Notes: generated by a model not told the origin, from the sequence alone. Shown: positions 32,745-41,843, counted from the stretch's first letter. The stretch is DNA of 64,000 nt from G963662985 sp963662985 (GCA_963662985.1 OY760067.1:1240001-1304000), one strand, 5' to 3'. Program-made: numbers and translations.

Positions 32745-33845
32745 ATGACAAACACACTCAACCTCCCCCATGGCGAGCTTCGCCTCCCCGTCTTCCTTCC
32801 TGACGCCACCTACGGCATGGTCCGCAGCCTAGACGCCCGTGACACCACCCAAACCGGCATCCAAGCCCTCGTCATGAACGCCTTCCACCTCATGCAGCGC
32901 CCCGGCACCACCACCATCCAAGCCCTCGGCGGCCTTCATCAAATGGCAGCCTGGCAAAAACCCATCATCACCGACTCAGGTGGCTTCCAAGCCTTCTCCA
33001 TGATCAGAGAAAACAGCAAATACGGCACCATCACAGACAAAGGCATCAACTTCAAACGCGAATCAGACGGCCGCAAATTCCAACTCACCCCCGAAAAAAT
33101 CATCCAACTCCAACTCAAATACGACACCGACATCGCCATTTGCCTAGATGACTGCACCCACGTCGACGATCCCTACGAGCGCCAACAACAATCCGTCGAA
33201 CGCACCATCCGCTGGGCCCAACGTTGCAAAAACGAGTTTGAAACACTCACCAAAAACAAAAACTATCCCAACGGCCAACGCCCCCTTCTCTTCGCCGTTG
33301 TCCAAGGCGGCGGAGAAAAAGAACTCCGCAAACAATGCGCCCAAGCCCTCCTAGAAATCGGCTTCGACGGCTATGGCTACGGAGGCTACCCTCTCGATGG
33401 TCAAGGCAACCTCCTCGAAGACATCGTCGCCTACATCCGCGAACTCATCCCCAACCAATTTCCCCTCCACGCCCTCGGCGTCGGTCATCCCAAAAACGTC
33501 AAACGTTGCTACGAACTCGGCTACCAAATCTTCGACTGCGCCCTCCCCACCCGTGATGCCCGTCGTGGCCGCCTATACACCTTCACCCAAGAATCCGGCC
33601 TAGACGCAGACGACTGGTACAAATTCATCTATCTCCAAGACGAAAAACACCTCAAAACATCCACTCCCATCTCCGAACACTGCGACTGCGCCACCTGTCA
33701 ACAATACTCCCTAGGCTACCTCCACCACCTCTTCAACATGAACGATCCCCTCATCTACCGTCTCACCACCATCCATAACCTCCGTTTTATGACCCAGTTA
33801 GAAGATCGCCTCGCCCAACTTGGCACTCCCTGGATTGAATCATGA
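32745..33845 (+). CDS. tgt: tRNA-guanine transglycosylase
   Basis: 366 residues. TGT barrel motifs: TDSGGFQAFSM (catalytic Asp), DIAICLDDC, AVVQGG, ALGVGHPKN, DCALPTRDARRG (nucleophile Asp), and C-terminal zinc site CDCATCQQY with later H. It exchanges guanine 34 for preQ1 or queuine. It is divergent: NAFHLMQRPG replaces N-T-Y-H-L and PTRDARRG replaces PTRNARNG. A paralogous role (archaeosine-like or DNA-modifying DpdA) cannot be fully excluded, but the length and operon context favour tRNA. Overlaps the next gene by ATGA. Confidence 0.9.
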   Translation: MTNTLNLPHGELRLPVFLPDATYGMVRSLDARDTTQTGIQALVMNAFHLMQRPGTTTIQALGGLHQMAAWQKPIITDSGGFQAFSMIRENSKYGTITDKGINFKRESDGRKFQLTPEKIIQLQLKYDTDIAICLDDCTHVDDPYERQQQSVERTIRWAQRCKNEFETLTKNKNYPNGQRPLLFAVVQGGGEKELRKQCAQALLEIGFDGYGYGGYPLDGQGNLLEDIVAYIRELIPNQFPLHALGVGHPKNVKRCYELGYQIFDCALPTRDARRGRLYTFTQESGLDADDWYKFIYLQDEKHLKTSTPISEHCDCATCQQYSLGYLHHLFNMNDPLIYRLTTIHNLRFMTQLEDRLAQLGTPWIES

Positions 33846-34675
33846 CCCAAAACGACACTGTCAATCGCATCATCGCCGCCATCCAAGCCAGCAAAAAATA
33901 TCAACGCATCGATCCTCATCTTATCGAAAAACTTGCCCTCCAATCCCTCCAGCGCTACCCCACCTACAAACTCGCTCTCAAAGCCACCAAAACCAAACTC
34001 CACCAAGTCGGCACCATCTACCAAAATGACAACATGCCCTATGTCGACTGGTTCCATCAACTAGAACAAGCTCACCTCGCTGCAGACGAAGCCCAATTCA
34101 AAAAAATCAGTCAATCCATCATGCAACAACACGTCTCCACTCGCGAGCGTCTCCCCATCCAAACCTCCTTCTACCAACAAATCTTCGCCCATCTTCCCCC
34201 CATCCATTCCATCCTCGATGTTGCCTGTGGCCTCAACCCCCTCAATCTCCCCTGGATGCCCCTTCCAGCCGGCACTCCCATCACTTACTACGCCTCCGAC
34301 ATTTTCAGCGACATGCTCACCTTCCTCAACAAAGTCTTCCGTCTCCGTGGCATCCAAGGCCATGCCACTCTCTGCGATCTCACCCAACAAGTCCCTCAAC
34401 AAACCGCAGATGTCGCCTTTATTCTCAAAACCATCCCTTGCCTAGAGCAAGTACACAAAAACATCGGTGATGATCTCCTCGGCACCCTCCGCGCCCAGCA
34501 CCTCGTCGTCTCCTATCCCACCAAATCCATCTCCAAGAAAGACGTCGGCATGTCCGATTTCTACGCCGACCAATTCCACAACCTCGTCAAACACACCGCC
34601 TGGCAAACCACTCGTCTCGATTTTGAGAACGAACTCGTCTTCATCGTCAACAAACAACCTGCGCCCCGCTCTTAA
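33842..34675 (+). CDS. FmrO/Rmt-type 16S rRNA m7G1405 methyltransferase homologue
   Basis: 277 residues. Order and motifs follow RmtB/Sgm enzymes: IIAAIQASKKYQRI, LQSLQRYPTYKLALKATKTKLHQ, QQHVSTRERLP, FYQQIFAHL, SILDVACGLNPLNLPWM (SAM site), AFILKTIPCLE, LVVSYPTKSISKK, GM..FYADQ, ELVFIVNK. In producers and pathogens this family methylates G1405 of 16S rRNA and blocks 4,6-disubstituted deoxystreptamine aminoglycosides. Here it overlaps tgt by four bases, precedes an rRNA/tRNA pseudouridine synthase and carries the local codon skew, so it looks native rather than an acquired resistance gene. Confidence 0.88.
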   Translation: MTQNDTVNRIIAAIQASKKYQRIDPHLIEKLALQSLQRYPTYKLALKATKTKLHQVGTIYQNDNMPYVDWFHQLEQAHLAADEAQFKKISQSIMQQHVSTRERLPIQTSFYQQIFAHLPPIHSILDVACGLNPLNLPWMPLPAGTPITYYASDIFSDMLTFLNKVFRLRGIQGHATLCDLTQQVPQQTADVAFILKTIPCLEQVHKNIGDDLLGTLRAQHLVVSYPTKSISKKDVGMSDFYADQFHNLVKHTAWQTTRLDFENELVFIVNKQPAPRS

Positions 34676-34709
34676 ATAAATTAAACTAGATCCAAAAGGA
34701 ATCTTCACC

Positions 34710-35588
34710 ATGTCCAACCCTCGCACCCTCAAACTCACCATCCCTCCCACCGCCCACGGTCAACGCATTGACAAAGCCATCCAATCCCTCCAACCCACCT
34801 GGTCCCGCTCCACCATCAAAGCCATGCTCAACGCCCGTCAAATCCAAGTCAACAACAAAAAGGTCTGGGTCGCCAGTTGGGAAGTTAAAGCCGGCGACAT
34901 CATCACCATTCTCAATCCTCCCCAAGAAAAAGAAGCCGATCCCTTCCCCAAATTCAACCCCGCCTGGGTCATTCAAGAAACCGAAGAATACATCGCCGTC
35001 GACAAACCCCACGGACTCCTCTCTCACCAAACCTGGGATAAGCAACGCAACGGCCTCCTCGAACTCGCCCGTCATTACTACTCCCCCGACGTCGCTCTCT
35101 TCCATCGCTTAGATAAAGACACCTCTGGTGTCATCCTCCTCACTCGCTCCCATTCCTTCAATCAATATCTCGACCAAGTATTCAAAGACCAACGCACCCA
35201 AAAAGAATATCTCGCCGTTGTTCCCAAACCAAATGATCTCAAACCTGCCGGCGACATCAAAACCAACATCATTCCCATGCCCAATCAATATAACAAAATG
35301 ATGGCGGTAAAAACTGGCGGCAAATTCGCCCACACTCGCTACGTCATCGAGCAAGAAACTGATACCAAACAACTCGTCCGCCTCTTCCTCCTCACTGGCC
35401 GCACCCATCAACTCCGTGTTCACATGCGCCACATGCATGCCACCATCTACGGTGACCCCATCTATGGAGAAAACCAATTCCGCGCACCTCGCCTCATGCT
35501 CCACGCCCAACGCCTCATCCTCCCCGCCACCGAAGATCGTCCTGAAATCATAATTGAAACGCCTAACCCCTTTAACCTAAAAGAATAG
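34710..35588 (+). CDS. RluA-family pseudouridine synthase
   Basis: 292 residues. N-terminal S4 RNA-binding domain (RIDKAIQSLQPTWSRSTIKAMLNAR), then the catalytic domain with HRLDKDTSGVILLTR (catalytic Asp), KEYLAVV, LLTGRTHQLRVHMRHMH and GDPIYGE. It isomerises uridines in rRNA or tRNA. The target position is not readable. Third gene of the tgt-rmt-rluA RNA-modification operon, 34 bases after rmt, with AAAGGAA site. The stop codon lies inside the left arm of the terminator hairpin. Confidence 0.93.
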   Translation: MSNPRTLKLTIPPTAHGQRIDKAIQSLQPTWSRSTIKAMLNARQIQVNNKKVWVASWEVKAGDIITILNPPQEKEADPFPKFNPAWVIQETEEYIAVDKPHGLLSHQTWDKQRNGLLELARHYYSPDVALFHRLDKDTSGVILLTRSHSFNQYLDQVFKDQRTQKEYLAVVPKPNDLKPAGDIKTNIIPMPNQYNKMMAVKTGGKFAHTRYVIEQETDTKQLVRLFLLTGRTHQLRVHMRHMHATIYGDPIYGENQFRAPRLMLHAQRLILPATEDRPEIIIETPNPFNLKE

Positions 35589-35610
35589 CAATGAATTGCT
35601 ATTCTTTTTT
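35580..35610 (+). terminator. Terminator of the tgt-rmt-rluA operon
   Basis: AAAGAATAGCA and TGCTATTCTTT stem, loop ATGAAT, then T-run. The TAG stop of the last gene is part of the stem. Confidence 0.88.
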
Positions 35611-35636
35611 ATTATCTTCTCAAAACATTCAACCAC

Positions 35637-36878
35637 TCAATAAATCCCAAACACATGTACCACTGGTCTGCCCTCATCTGCAAACAACTCCATCACAAAC
35701 AAGCGTTGTTGCTGTGCATCATAAGCCACGCCACCCAAATACTGCATCGCCGTCTCATCACGCACCCCCAACAAAAATTCATTAATATCTAACATCGCAT
35801 AAGGTTGCACCTCATCCGCCATCAAACTCCCCTCACGCACCTTCACCAAATCATTCCCATCATAAAAAATCATCGTTGCTCGAAAATCATCATTCCACCA
35901 ACCCCGTTCGTCATGTGGCCATTCCGGCACCTTCGGAATCTCCTCATCTGTATCTCCACTCGTCGGATAAACCACCCCATTTGAAAATCCATACCAAGTC
36001 TCTCCCCATCCATGTGTGCCCACAAACACAACCGTCGAGCCAACTTCACTTCCCACCCATGCGCCCCCGCTCCATGAATCCGCATGAGAATAGTCCTCCA
36101 TCTTGCTCCCCTCATCCCCTTCATAAGAATTACTATATAAAATCAAAGGAACCGCATCAATCTCTTCATCCATCTCTCCATTTTTCAAATCTTCACTAGA
36201 AAAAGCAAACAACGCCGGTCCCATTCCGCTCCATCCACCATCCCGAAAACGTCCCGTCACCAAGTCCATCCCATCAAAAAATGCATCACGCCATTCAACA
36301 TCAATCTTAAACAAATAATCATTTGTAGAATAATTATGATCTCCAATCAACACCACATGGTCAGCGCTCTCCTCACTCAAATCCAACCCGTGCACCCCAT
36401 GCGTCCCCAATCCTTCTTCATCCTGATAATGCGCCCCCCAACAAAAATACAAATCATCCCCCATCACTTCCAATCCCACTCTAGGAATCTCCAAATACCA
36501 TCGAGCAAACATCCCATCTCGAATGTCAGTCAATGGCTGCAAAAGTTCCGCCATCGGCAGCTGGCTCACATCGTCACTCATCACTGGGTCTGGCACGCTG
36601 ATTTCCGCCACATACGTAAACCAATTATGTCCCACCACAAACAAAGTGTTTCGTTCTTCTGCAAAAGCAATCGCCTCGCCTCCCCAAGAAAACATCTCTT
36701 CTTCTGTGTCACCATCCATCGGCAACTGAAACGCCCCCAAATAATGAATCGATTCAGGTTGTAATGCTGCAAAATAACCCTCTCCAACCCCATCCTGTCC
36801 CTGCACAGCAACTTGCACATTGCCCAGCAAAATGCCCAACATCAATGCCAATCCTGCCCATTTTTTCCAACGGAACAT
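35637..36878 (-). CDS. Secreted hypothetical protein, probable beta-propeller
   Basis: 413 residues from the ATG with AAAGGA site. A cleavable signal peptide (KKWAGLALMLGILLGNVQVAVQG) is followed by a tryptophan/aspartate-rich protein with blade-like stretches: YLGAFQLP, GEAIAFAEERNTLFVVGHNW, GVHGLDLS, VAYDAQQQRLFVME. These resemble repeating beta strands of a propeller. No catalytic motif recognised. Calcium or glycan binding is possible given the many acidic residues, but that is inference. Strongly G-rich coding strand, as expected locally. Confidence 0.7.
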   Translation of the reverse strand: MFRWKKWAGLALMLGILLGNVQVAVQGQDGVGEGYFAALQPESIHYLGAFQLPMDGDTEEEMFSWGGEAIAFAEERNTLFVVGHNWFTYVAEISVPDPVMSDDVSQLPMAELLQPLTDIRDGMFARWYLEIPRVGLEVMGDDLYFCWGAHYQDEEGLGTHGVHGLDLSEESADHVVLIGDHNYSTNDYLFKIDVEWRDAFFDGMDLVTGRFRDGGWSGMGPALFAFSSEDLKNGEMDEEIDAVPLILYSNSYEGDEGSKMEDYSHADSWSGGAWVGSEVGSTVVFVGTHGWGETWYGFSNGVVYPTSGDTDEEIPKVPEWPHDERGWWNDDFRATMIFYDGNDLVKVREGSLMADEVQPYAMLDINEFLLGVRDETAMQYLGGVAYDAQQQRLFVMELFADEGRPVVHVFGIY

Positions 36879-37037
36879 TTCAAATCCTTTCAAATTCAGC
36901 CCATGAATGAAATGAATGTATAGTCAAATAATAAACATACCTAAAGCATACAAAAAATTTGTTACTTAATCAAAAAAAGTGCTCAACGCACTTAAACACA
37001 TCCCTATAAAAACAACTTCTTTAACTTGGCTAGCTTC

Positions 37038-37370
37038 TCACAAAGGTACTCTCATTCGGATCGCTTCATCAATTCTTTCACACACACCTTCAAAATCCAC
37101 TTCGATTTCTTCATCTGAAACATGTATGATTGACAACCCATATCCAGTGATCACCTTTTCTCTCAATTCACTAAACCCCTCGCCCACTTCAATCACCAGC
37201 TTTGCCCGCATACAAAAGAAATCCACCACAAACTGATCCACAATTTTCTGTCGCACCACTCGCACAGGGTAGTCACGCAAAAAATAGACCCACAGCTTCT
37301 TCTGATGCCAAGTCATCTCCCTCTGCAACTCTTTAACGATGTTTTTCAAAATCTTACTATCAGGACTCAT
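37038..37370 (-). CDS. DUF559-type endonuclease-like protein, active site degenerate
   Basis: 110 residues. QREMTWHQKKLWVYFLRDYP, VRQKIVDQFVVDFFC and LVIEVGEGFS follow the DUF559 (very-short-patch-repair-like) fold. A second gene of this family at 58562 has the intact catalytic segment LVIEVDGGYH plus about 11 more residues before GYG. Here the D is changed to G and those residues are missing, so catalysis is probably lost. The gene lies next to repeat copy A as its paralogue is linked to copy B. It could be a decaying gene or a regulator. Confidence 0.8.
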   Translation of the reverse strand: MSPDSKILKNIVKELQREMTWHQKKLWVYFLRDYPVRVVRQKIVDQFVVDFFCMRAKLVIEVGEGFSELREKVITGYGLSIIHVSDEEIEVDFEGVCERIDEAIRMRVPL

Positions 37371-37439
37371 ATTTTATTATCCCCTAAAATCGACTAATTT
37401 AACATTAATAAAAATTTTCACATATTCAATCATATATAC

Positions 37440-38146
37440 AGCTTTTTAGCTCATTTGACTTTTTTCCTCACTTCTTGTATACTCTCCATTATTTAGAACA
37501 TAATTTCTATAAACAGCACCTTACCAACCAAATATTCTCAATCAATTTCACTCCCATATTTTTATCAGCAATTACCCAATTTATTTCCTTTATTCTTTTT
37601 TTATCTTTTATCCCCAAATTGCTTATAAAAAATAATCGAATTAAAAATAGTGCTAGTTTTGGAAAAAATGAAATTCATATGATTTCATTTGCAGTAGGCA
37701 ATAAATAAAGAGGGAAGAGCGATCAAAAAATGCAAAGAGTTTTTATCCACCTTAATGCTCAACAAATTGCAATTAGCCAAAGTCAAAATCATCTCTTCAA
37801 CACTGAAAATGATTCACTAATACCAATCACTCTCAAAGCCAAACCTTTTGAAGCTTCAAGATTTTTGGCTCAATCTGGCACCACAAAACGCACCTCCTGG
37901 CGCATTCTGGCAGCATCAAAACCCACTCTTGGCACGTTTTGGCACAACATTTTTTCATCAAAAATCAGTATATACAGGGTGTGTAAAAATAAAAACCCCC
38001 GCATATACAGGAAAAACACAAAATCAAAACAAACAAGGTTTAATTTTCAACAAAACCATCAATTCAAAAGTTACCCGTAAAAAAACCTACGCGCAAAAAA
38101 AAGACTGCGAGTTTCTGCAGCCTTCAATATTCATAAAAGTATTAAA
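37440..38146 (+). repeat. Structured intergenic element, copy A (inverted relative to copy B at 56.1-56.6 kb)
   Basis: Blocks shared with the reverse complement of 56126-56570: CTTGTATAC, TTATTTAGAACATAATTTCT, AACAGCACCTTAC, AGCAATT...AATTTAT...TTATCC, GCAGCATCAAAACCCACTCT then TGGCACG, ATATACAGGGT, and an AAGACTGC/GCAGCCTT hairpin near 38.1 kb. Order is the same in both. Copy A carries about 180 extra bases (around 37620-37850). The TTATTTAGAA palindrome is degraded here. No convincing gene, although open frames in both copies share the peptide AASKPTLGT. Function unknown. Confidence 0.75.
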
Positions 38147-39331
38147 CTAGATTCCTTTTAGTTTTCGGATCATCTCATATCCCCATCGATAGATCCCATT
38201 CGGCAAAAGGTGTGAAAGCCAAAACTTCCTTCGCAACAACCAATCCTTCAATTCTGCCAAATTCTCTTTGCTCTCACTGTCCTCAACTTGCTCACTCAAT
38301 TGCACCAAATAATCCCGCACATGCCTTTGCACCAAAGAGGGGAGCAACGGGAAGAAGCGTTTAATTTCTGCCACATAACCAGCATCATAAACAATCTCTT
38401 GCCGCACAGGTTGATTCTCAATCACAGAATAATCAATCCCAAATGTATCCTTCAACCAAAGCAAGTCATCCTGATTGCGCTTCAGATAAACTTCAACCAT
38501 CTCTTTTGACAACTGAAATTTATCGCCCTTAATCTGATGTAGCAAAAAAGTGTCTCGAAGAAAACGATCTTTTACAACAAATCCATTCTCATCTTTCAAA
38601 GGCACTTGCTCATTCACATAAGAGATCAAATCCACAGCCTTATCAGAAATCCCCTCATTCTTCTGCACAAATGACATCCCTGCATAAAATTCACTCGATA
38701 CACCAATCACTTCGCAAAACTTCCCCACAATGCCTTGCGGGTGTTGCACAGCATCTTCAAAAGCATATCCAATCACCTGCGATTGACCAAACACATCAAT
38801 GAATTTTTGAGCTCGTTCCTTATAAGAGATTGTATGCATCGCATTAAACAATTCAGCAACACTCTTGCCACTCTTCACTTTTTGTTGATAATCTGAAGCC
38901 AAAATAGAGATCAACTCACGGAACACAAACAGAATATGTACTTCTGCATTCGGAGCGATTTCTTCAAGAAAAGCCTTCAAACGAATCACCCCATCTTTCG
39001 GCAAAAAAGAGATGCCTTCACCACACAAGATCAAATTTTCTTGACTTGCATCAGCCAACTCAGCCAGCAAACTTGCTTTGCTTTCTTGTTTGAAAACAGC
39101 CACAGCTTCTTGAGTGACTCTCCCTTCCTTGATATTAACCGGATACTTCTCTGGCTCATCTAAACACACACTTATTAAATGCACATTGTGATTAACTGCC
39201 CAATTTTTCGGATAATAATAATTGAATTCCGCCAATCGATCATGCGCATTATACAGAGTATTCTGAATACTAGTGGAACCTGTTTTGTTTAACCCCACAA
39301 ACAAAAAGATATTCTTGATTTGATTTTCCAT
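38147..39331 (-). CDS. Sulfotransferase-like protein
   Basis: About 394 residues from the inner ATG. An upstream TTG at 39358 would overlap the previous gene. NIFLFVGLNKTGSTSIQNTL is a 5'-phosphosulfate-binding-type P-loop, and HILFVFRELISILASDYQQ contains the 3'-phosphate-binding R...S. The rest is helical with no second domain recognised. It likely transfers sulfate from PAPS to a glycan or lipid. Second gene of a two-gene unit with the sulfotransferase upstream. Its stop codon abuts repeat copy A. Confidence 0.8.
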   Translation of the reverse strand: MENQIKNIFLFVGLNKTGSTSIQNTLYNAHDRLAEFNYYYPKNWAVNHNVHLISVCLDEPEKYPVNIKEGRVTQEAVAVFKQESKASLLAELADASQENLILCGEGISFLPKDGVIRLKAFLEEIAPNAEVHILFVFRELISILASDYQQKVKSGKSVAELFNAMHTISYKERAQKFIDVFGQSQVIGYAFEDAVQHPQGIVGKFCEVIGVSSEFYAGMSFVQKNEGISDKAVDLISYVNEQVPLKDENGFVVKDRFLRDTFLLHQIKGDKFQLSKEMVEVYLKRNQDDLLWLKDTFGIDYSVIENQPVRQEIVYDAGYVAEIKRFFPLLPSLVQRHVRDYLVQLSEQVEDSESKENLAELKDWLLRRKFWLSHLLPNGIYRWGYEMIRKLKGI

Positions 39332-39345
39332 AAAAACTCGCTTAA

Positions 39346-40185
39346 CTATCTTGACCAACCATAATCAACGCCAAGCATATCATAAAGTCGTTGATTTGGC
39401 TCTCGAAAATAGTCAACTAATTGAGCACGTGTTTCAGGGTTTAGATCATCATAATCACCAGGATTTGAATTTTCATAATCTTGAAGATCATAAAATGGCA
39501 ATTCTAAAAAGTCTAAAATATCATTAAACACTTCTTTAGTATCGGCAAAGAATTTTTCACTACTCTGGATATAGAACTGTTCTCTAGGAAAAAACTTAAA
39601 CCATCGTTCCAATTGTTCCGCATACATCCCTCGTTTCTTATAAGAGGAATTCAAATAGTTATAATGAGGATACCCTGGAGTATTCAAATGATCAAAATAA
39701 GGTTGAATCTTTTCATCTTCCACAGCAATCGCTTCTTCAAAACTCAATGGTTCTTTTCCCAAACGTCTTCGGTGATTCCAATGAGAATATGCTCGATCCA
39801 CAGGATCTCGTAACAACACGATCAATTTTACATTCGGTAAATGTTTCGCCATTCGTTCCGGAGCCAATGGGTGCATAATATAATCTTGTGTTTCTTCTCC
39901 CACTTTTATTTCTCTATCTAAAGTGTAATTTGGAAACAATTTCCAATAATAAGGAAAATAAGCACGATAATAATTTATGCCTTTATGATAATATAGGTCA
40001 AAAAAGCGAGGTGCCTTACGTGAAGAACTAATCACTTTTGGATGTTCCATCATATAATCATAGAATGAAGTCGAACCACATTTTTGCGCCCCAATTAAAA
40101 TAAAATCAGGCAAAACTCTTAATTTTGCTGTAGTTCTTCTCCAAAACCAATCTTTTTTCAACCCTAATTCATATCTACTAAGCAT
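39346..40185 (-). CDS. Sulfotransferase (heparan-sulfate-type domain)
   Basis: 279 residues. PDFILIGAQKCGSTSFYDYM (PAPS 5'-phosphosulfate loop), KAPRFFDLYYHKGINYYRAYF, KLIVLLRDPVDRAYSHWNH (3'-phosphate loop) and the KKRGMYAEQLERWFKFFPRE stretch are characteristic of the Sulfotransfer_1/NDST-like group. It sulfates carbohydrate hydroxyl or amino groups using PAPS. AAGGTG ribosome site. Followed by a second sulfotransferase, suggesting sulfated exopolysaccharide or glycolipid. Confidence 0.9.
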   Translation of the reverse strand: MLSRYELGLKKDWFWRRTTAKLRVLPDFILIGAQKCGSTSFYDYMMEHPKVISSSRKAPRFFDLYYHKGINYYRAYFPYYWKLFPNYTLDREIKVGEETQDYIMHPLAPERMAKHLPNVKLIVLLRDPVDRAYSHWNHRRRLGKEPLSFEEAIAVEDEKIQPYFDHLNTPGYPHYNYLNSSYKKRGMYAEQLERWFKFFPREQFYIQSSEKFFADTKEVFNDILDFLELPFYDLQDYENSNPGDYDDLNPETRAQLVDYFREPNQRLYDMLGVDYGWSR

Positions 40186-40231
40186 ATTCGCACCTTTTTG
40201 ATTAAAATGAGCTGAGTAATTATATCAAAAA

Positions 40232-40263
40232 AATGCCTCTCTGAAAAAATTCAGAGAGGCATT
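40232..40263. terminator. Terminator downstream of glutamate dehydrogenase
   Basis: AATGCCTCTCTGA and TCAGAGAGGCATT form a perfect 13-bp stem with six-base loop, A-rich before and after. Confidence 0.85.
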
Positions 40264-40310
40264 CAAACATTTTCTTCACATTCTTCTCATTTTTATTTAA
40301 ACAATCAAAC

Positions 40311-41597
40311 TTAGATCCAACCACGTAATTCCATTGCCTTCACCACACGATCAATTGCCACCATATAAGCTGCATCACGCATTGACACATTCTCTTTCAA
40401 TGCCATATTCAACACACCAGCAAAAGCAACTGTCATCTTTGCATCCAATTTTTCTAAAACTTCTTCTTTGGACCAATAAAAATTCATGTCATTTTGAACT
40501 GCTTCAAAATAGGAGCATGTTACTCCACCCGCATTGCACAAAAAATCAGGTACCAAGAAGATTTTCTTCTCTTTGATAACATGATCTGCCTCAATTGTTG
40601 TCGGTCCATTTGCTCCTTCAGCAATCAACTTCACTTGTGTAGAGATCTTTTGTACAGTCGTTTCATTAATTTGGCCTTCCAAAGCAGCAGGGATCAATAC
40701 ATCTACATCTTTTTCAATCCAAGCACCTTCATCTTCGATCACATATCCAGATGCAATGGCCTTGCTTTTATCAATGCTTCCATATTGATCTGTGATTGAT
40801 TTCAAGAACCATGGATCTATTCCATCTTCCTTTGAAACAGTATAAGCCTTCTTATCATCGTTATCCCAATATGAAACACAAATAACTTTACCACCCAGTA
40901 TCTCAGTGAAACCGATCGAAGCATACTGCGCTACATTACCAAACCCTTGGATTGCTGCTGAACATTTTTTGGGATCTAATCCTAAATGCTTCATTGCTTC
41001 TCGAACTGTGTAAATCACACCGAACCCGGTAGCTTCCGTTCGCCCTAATGAGCCACCACCACCAACTGGTTTACCTGTGATTACACCTGGTGTGAATTCA
41101 CCCACAAGCTTCGAATATTCATCCATCATCCACCCCATCATCTGTGGAGTAGTCCCCACATCTGGAGCTGGCACATCTTGTCTAGGACCAATATTACGAT
41201 ATATTTGATCAATCCATCCACGACATAAACGCTCTTTTTCATGAATAGAAAGAGAGGCGGAATCAACAGCTACACCACCTTTTCCACCTCCTAACGGAAT
41301 GTCAGCCACAGCACATTTCCAAGTCATCCACATAGACAAAGCTTTCACGGTATCCAATGTCTCTGATGAGTGAAAGCGGATACCTCCTTTAGAGGGACCG
41401 CGTGCATCATTATGTTGCACTCGATAACCGAAAAAGACCTTGATTGAACCATCATCCATTTTCACAGGAATCATGAATTTAAATTCTCTCATTGGATCAC
41501 GTAACATCGCTGCTACCTCTGGATCCAAATTCAACATTGCTGCCACTTCATCAAATTGTTTTTGTGCCATCTCAAAAGCGTTAATTGGTTTGGTCAT
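40311..41597 (-). CDS. gdhA: Glutamate dehydrogenase
   Basis: 428 residues, Glu/Leu/Phe/Val dehydrogenase family. MIPVKMDDGSIKVFFGYRVQ, GPSKGGIRFH, MTWKCAVADIPLGGGKGGV (catalytic lysine region), DVPAPDVGTT, and NAD(P) fold IQGFGNVAQYASI. It interconverts 2-oxoglutarate plus ammonia and glutamate. The coenzyme is not decided. It has its own strong promoter and a 137-base leader containing an attenuator-like hairpin, so expression is probably controlled after initiation. GGTAGGT acts as ribosome site. Confidence 0.95.
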   Translation of the reverse strand: MTKPINAFEMAQKQFDEVAAMLNLDPEVAAMLRDPMREFKFMIPVKMDDGSIKVFFGYRVQHNDARGPSKGGIRFHSSETLDTVKALSMWMTWKCAVADIPLGGGKGGVAVDSASLSIHEKERLCRGWIDQIYRNIGPRQDVPAPDVGTTPQMMGWMMDEYSKLVGEFTPGVITGKPVGGGGSLGRTEATGFGVIYTVREAMKHLGLDPKKCSAAIQGFGNVAQYASIGFTEILGGKVICVSYWDNDDKKAYTVSKEDGIDPWFLKSITDQYGSIDKSKAIASGYVIEDEGAWIEKDVDVLIPAALEGQINETTVQKISTQVKLIAEGANGPTTIEADHVIKEKKIFLVPDFLCNAGGVTCSYFEAVQNDMNFYWSKEEVLEKLDAKMTVAFAGVLNMALKENVSMRDAAYMVAIDRVVKAMELRGWI

Positions 41598-41634
41598 ACC
41601 TACCTTCTTAAAACAGAATTTATTAAAAAATAAA

Positions 41635-41658
41635 CGGACTTACCGGAAGGTAGGTCCG
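41635..41658 (-). promoter_or_regulatory. Leader terminator/attenuator of gdhA with alternative pairing to the ribosome site
   Basis: On the minus strand CGGACCTACC pairs with GGTAAGTCCG (one mismatch) around TTCC, then a T-rich stretch: an intrinsic terminator in the leader. Its segment ACCTACCTTC (41646-41655) is also exactly complementary to GAAGGTAGGT (41598-41607), the ribosome site just before the ATG. Terminator formation and site masking are therefore mutually exclusive or alternative states. Confidence 0.65.
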
Positions 41659-41740
41659 CAAATCTTTATCTAGCTTTAGAATCCATATCAAATGTCATCG
41701 AAAATCTCTCTTGAGAAAAAGTTTTCTTTGCTACATACTT

Positions 41741-41769
41741 AGTCTACAAAATAACAAAATCAAAGTCAA
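41741..41769 (-). promoter_or_regulatory. gdhA promoter
   Basis: On the minus strand TTGACT, a 17-base spacer and TAGACT. Predicted start about 137 bases before the ATG. Confidence 0.75.
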
Positions 41770-41843
41770 GCAATGGCACTCTTATATAAAGAATATGCTC
41801 ACCTTTAATTAATCATCATAGGATTAAAAATAGCAACATTAAT

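Noticed and set aside
33842..34675. Labelling the Rmt homologue as an acquired aminoglycoside-resistance gene
   Set aside because: Operon overlap and native composition argue for an intrinsic role. Family membership alone does not show resistance.
37730..38080. Open frame in repeat copy A sharing AASKPTLGT and IYRV with a frame in copy B (56097-56342)
   Set aside because: Shared peptides follow from nucleotide similarity. Starts are not equivalent, frames end differently, and stems rather than codons are conserved. Coding is not fully excluded.
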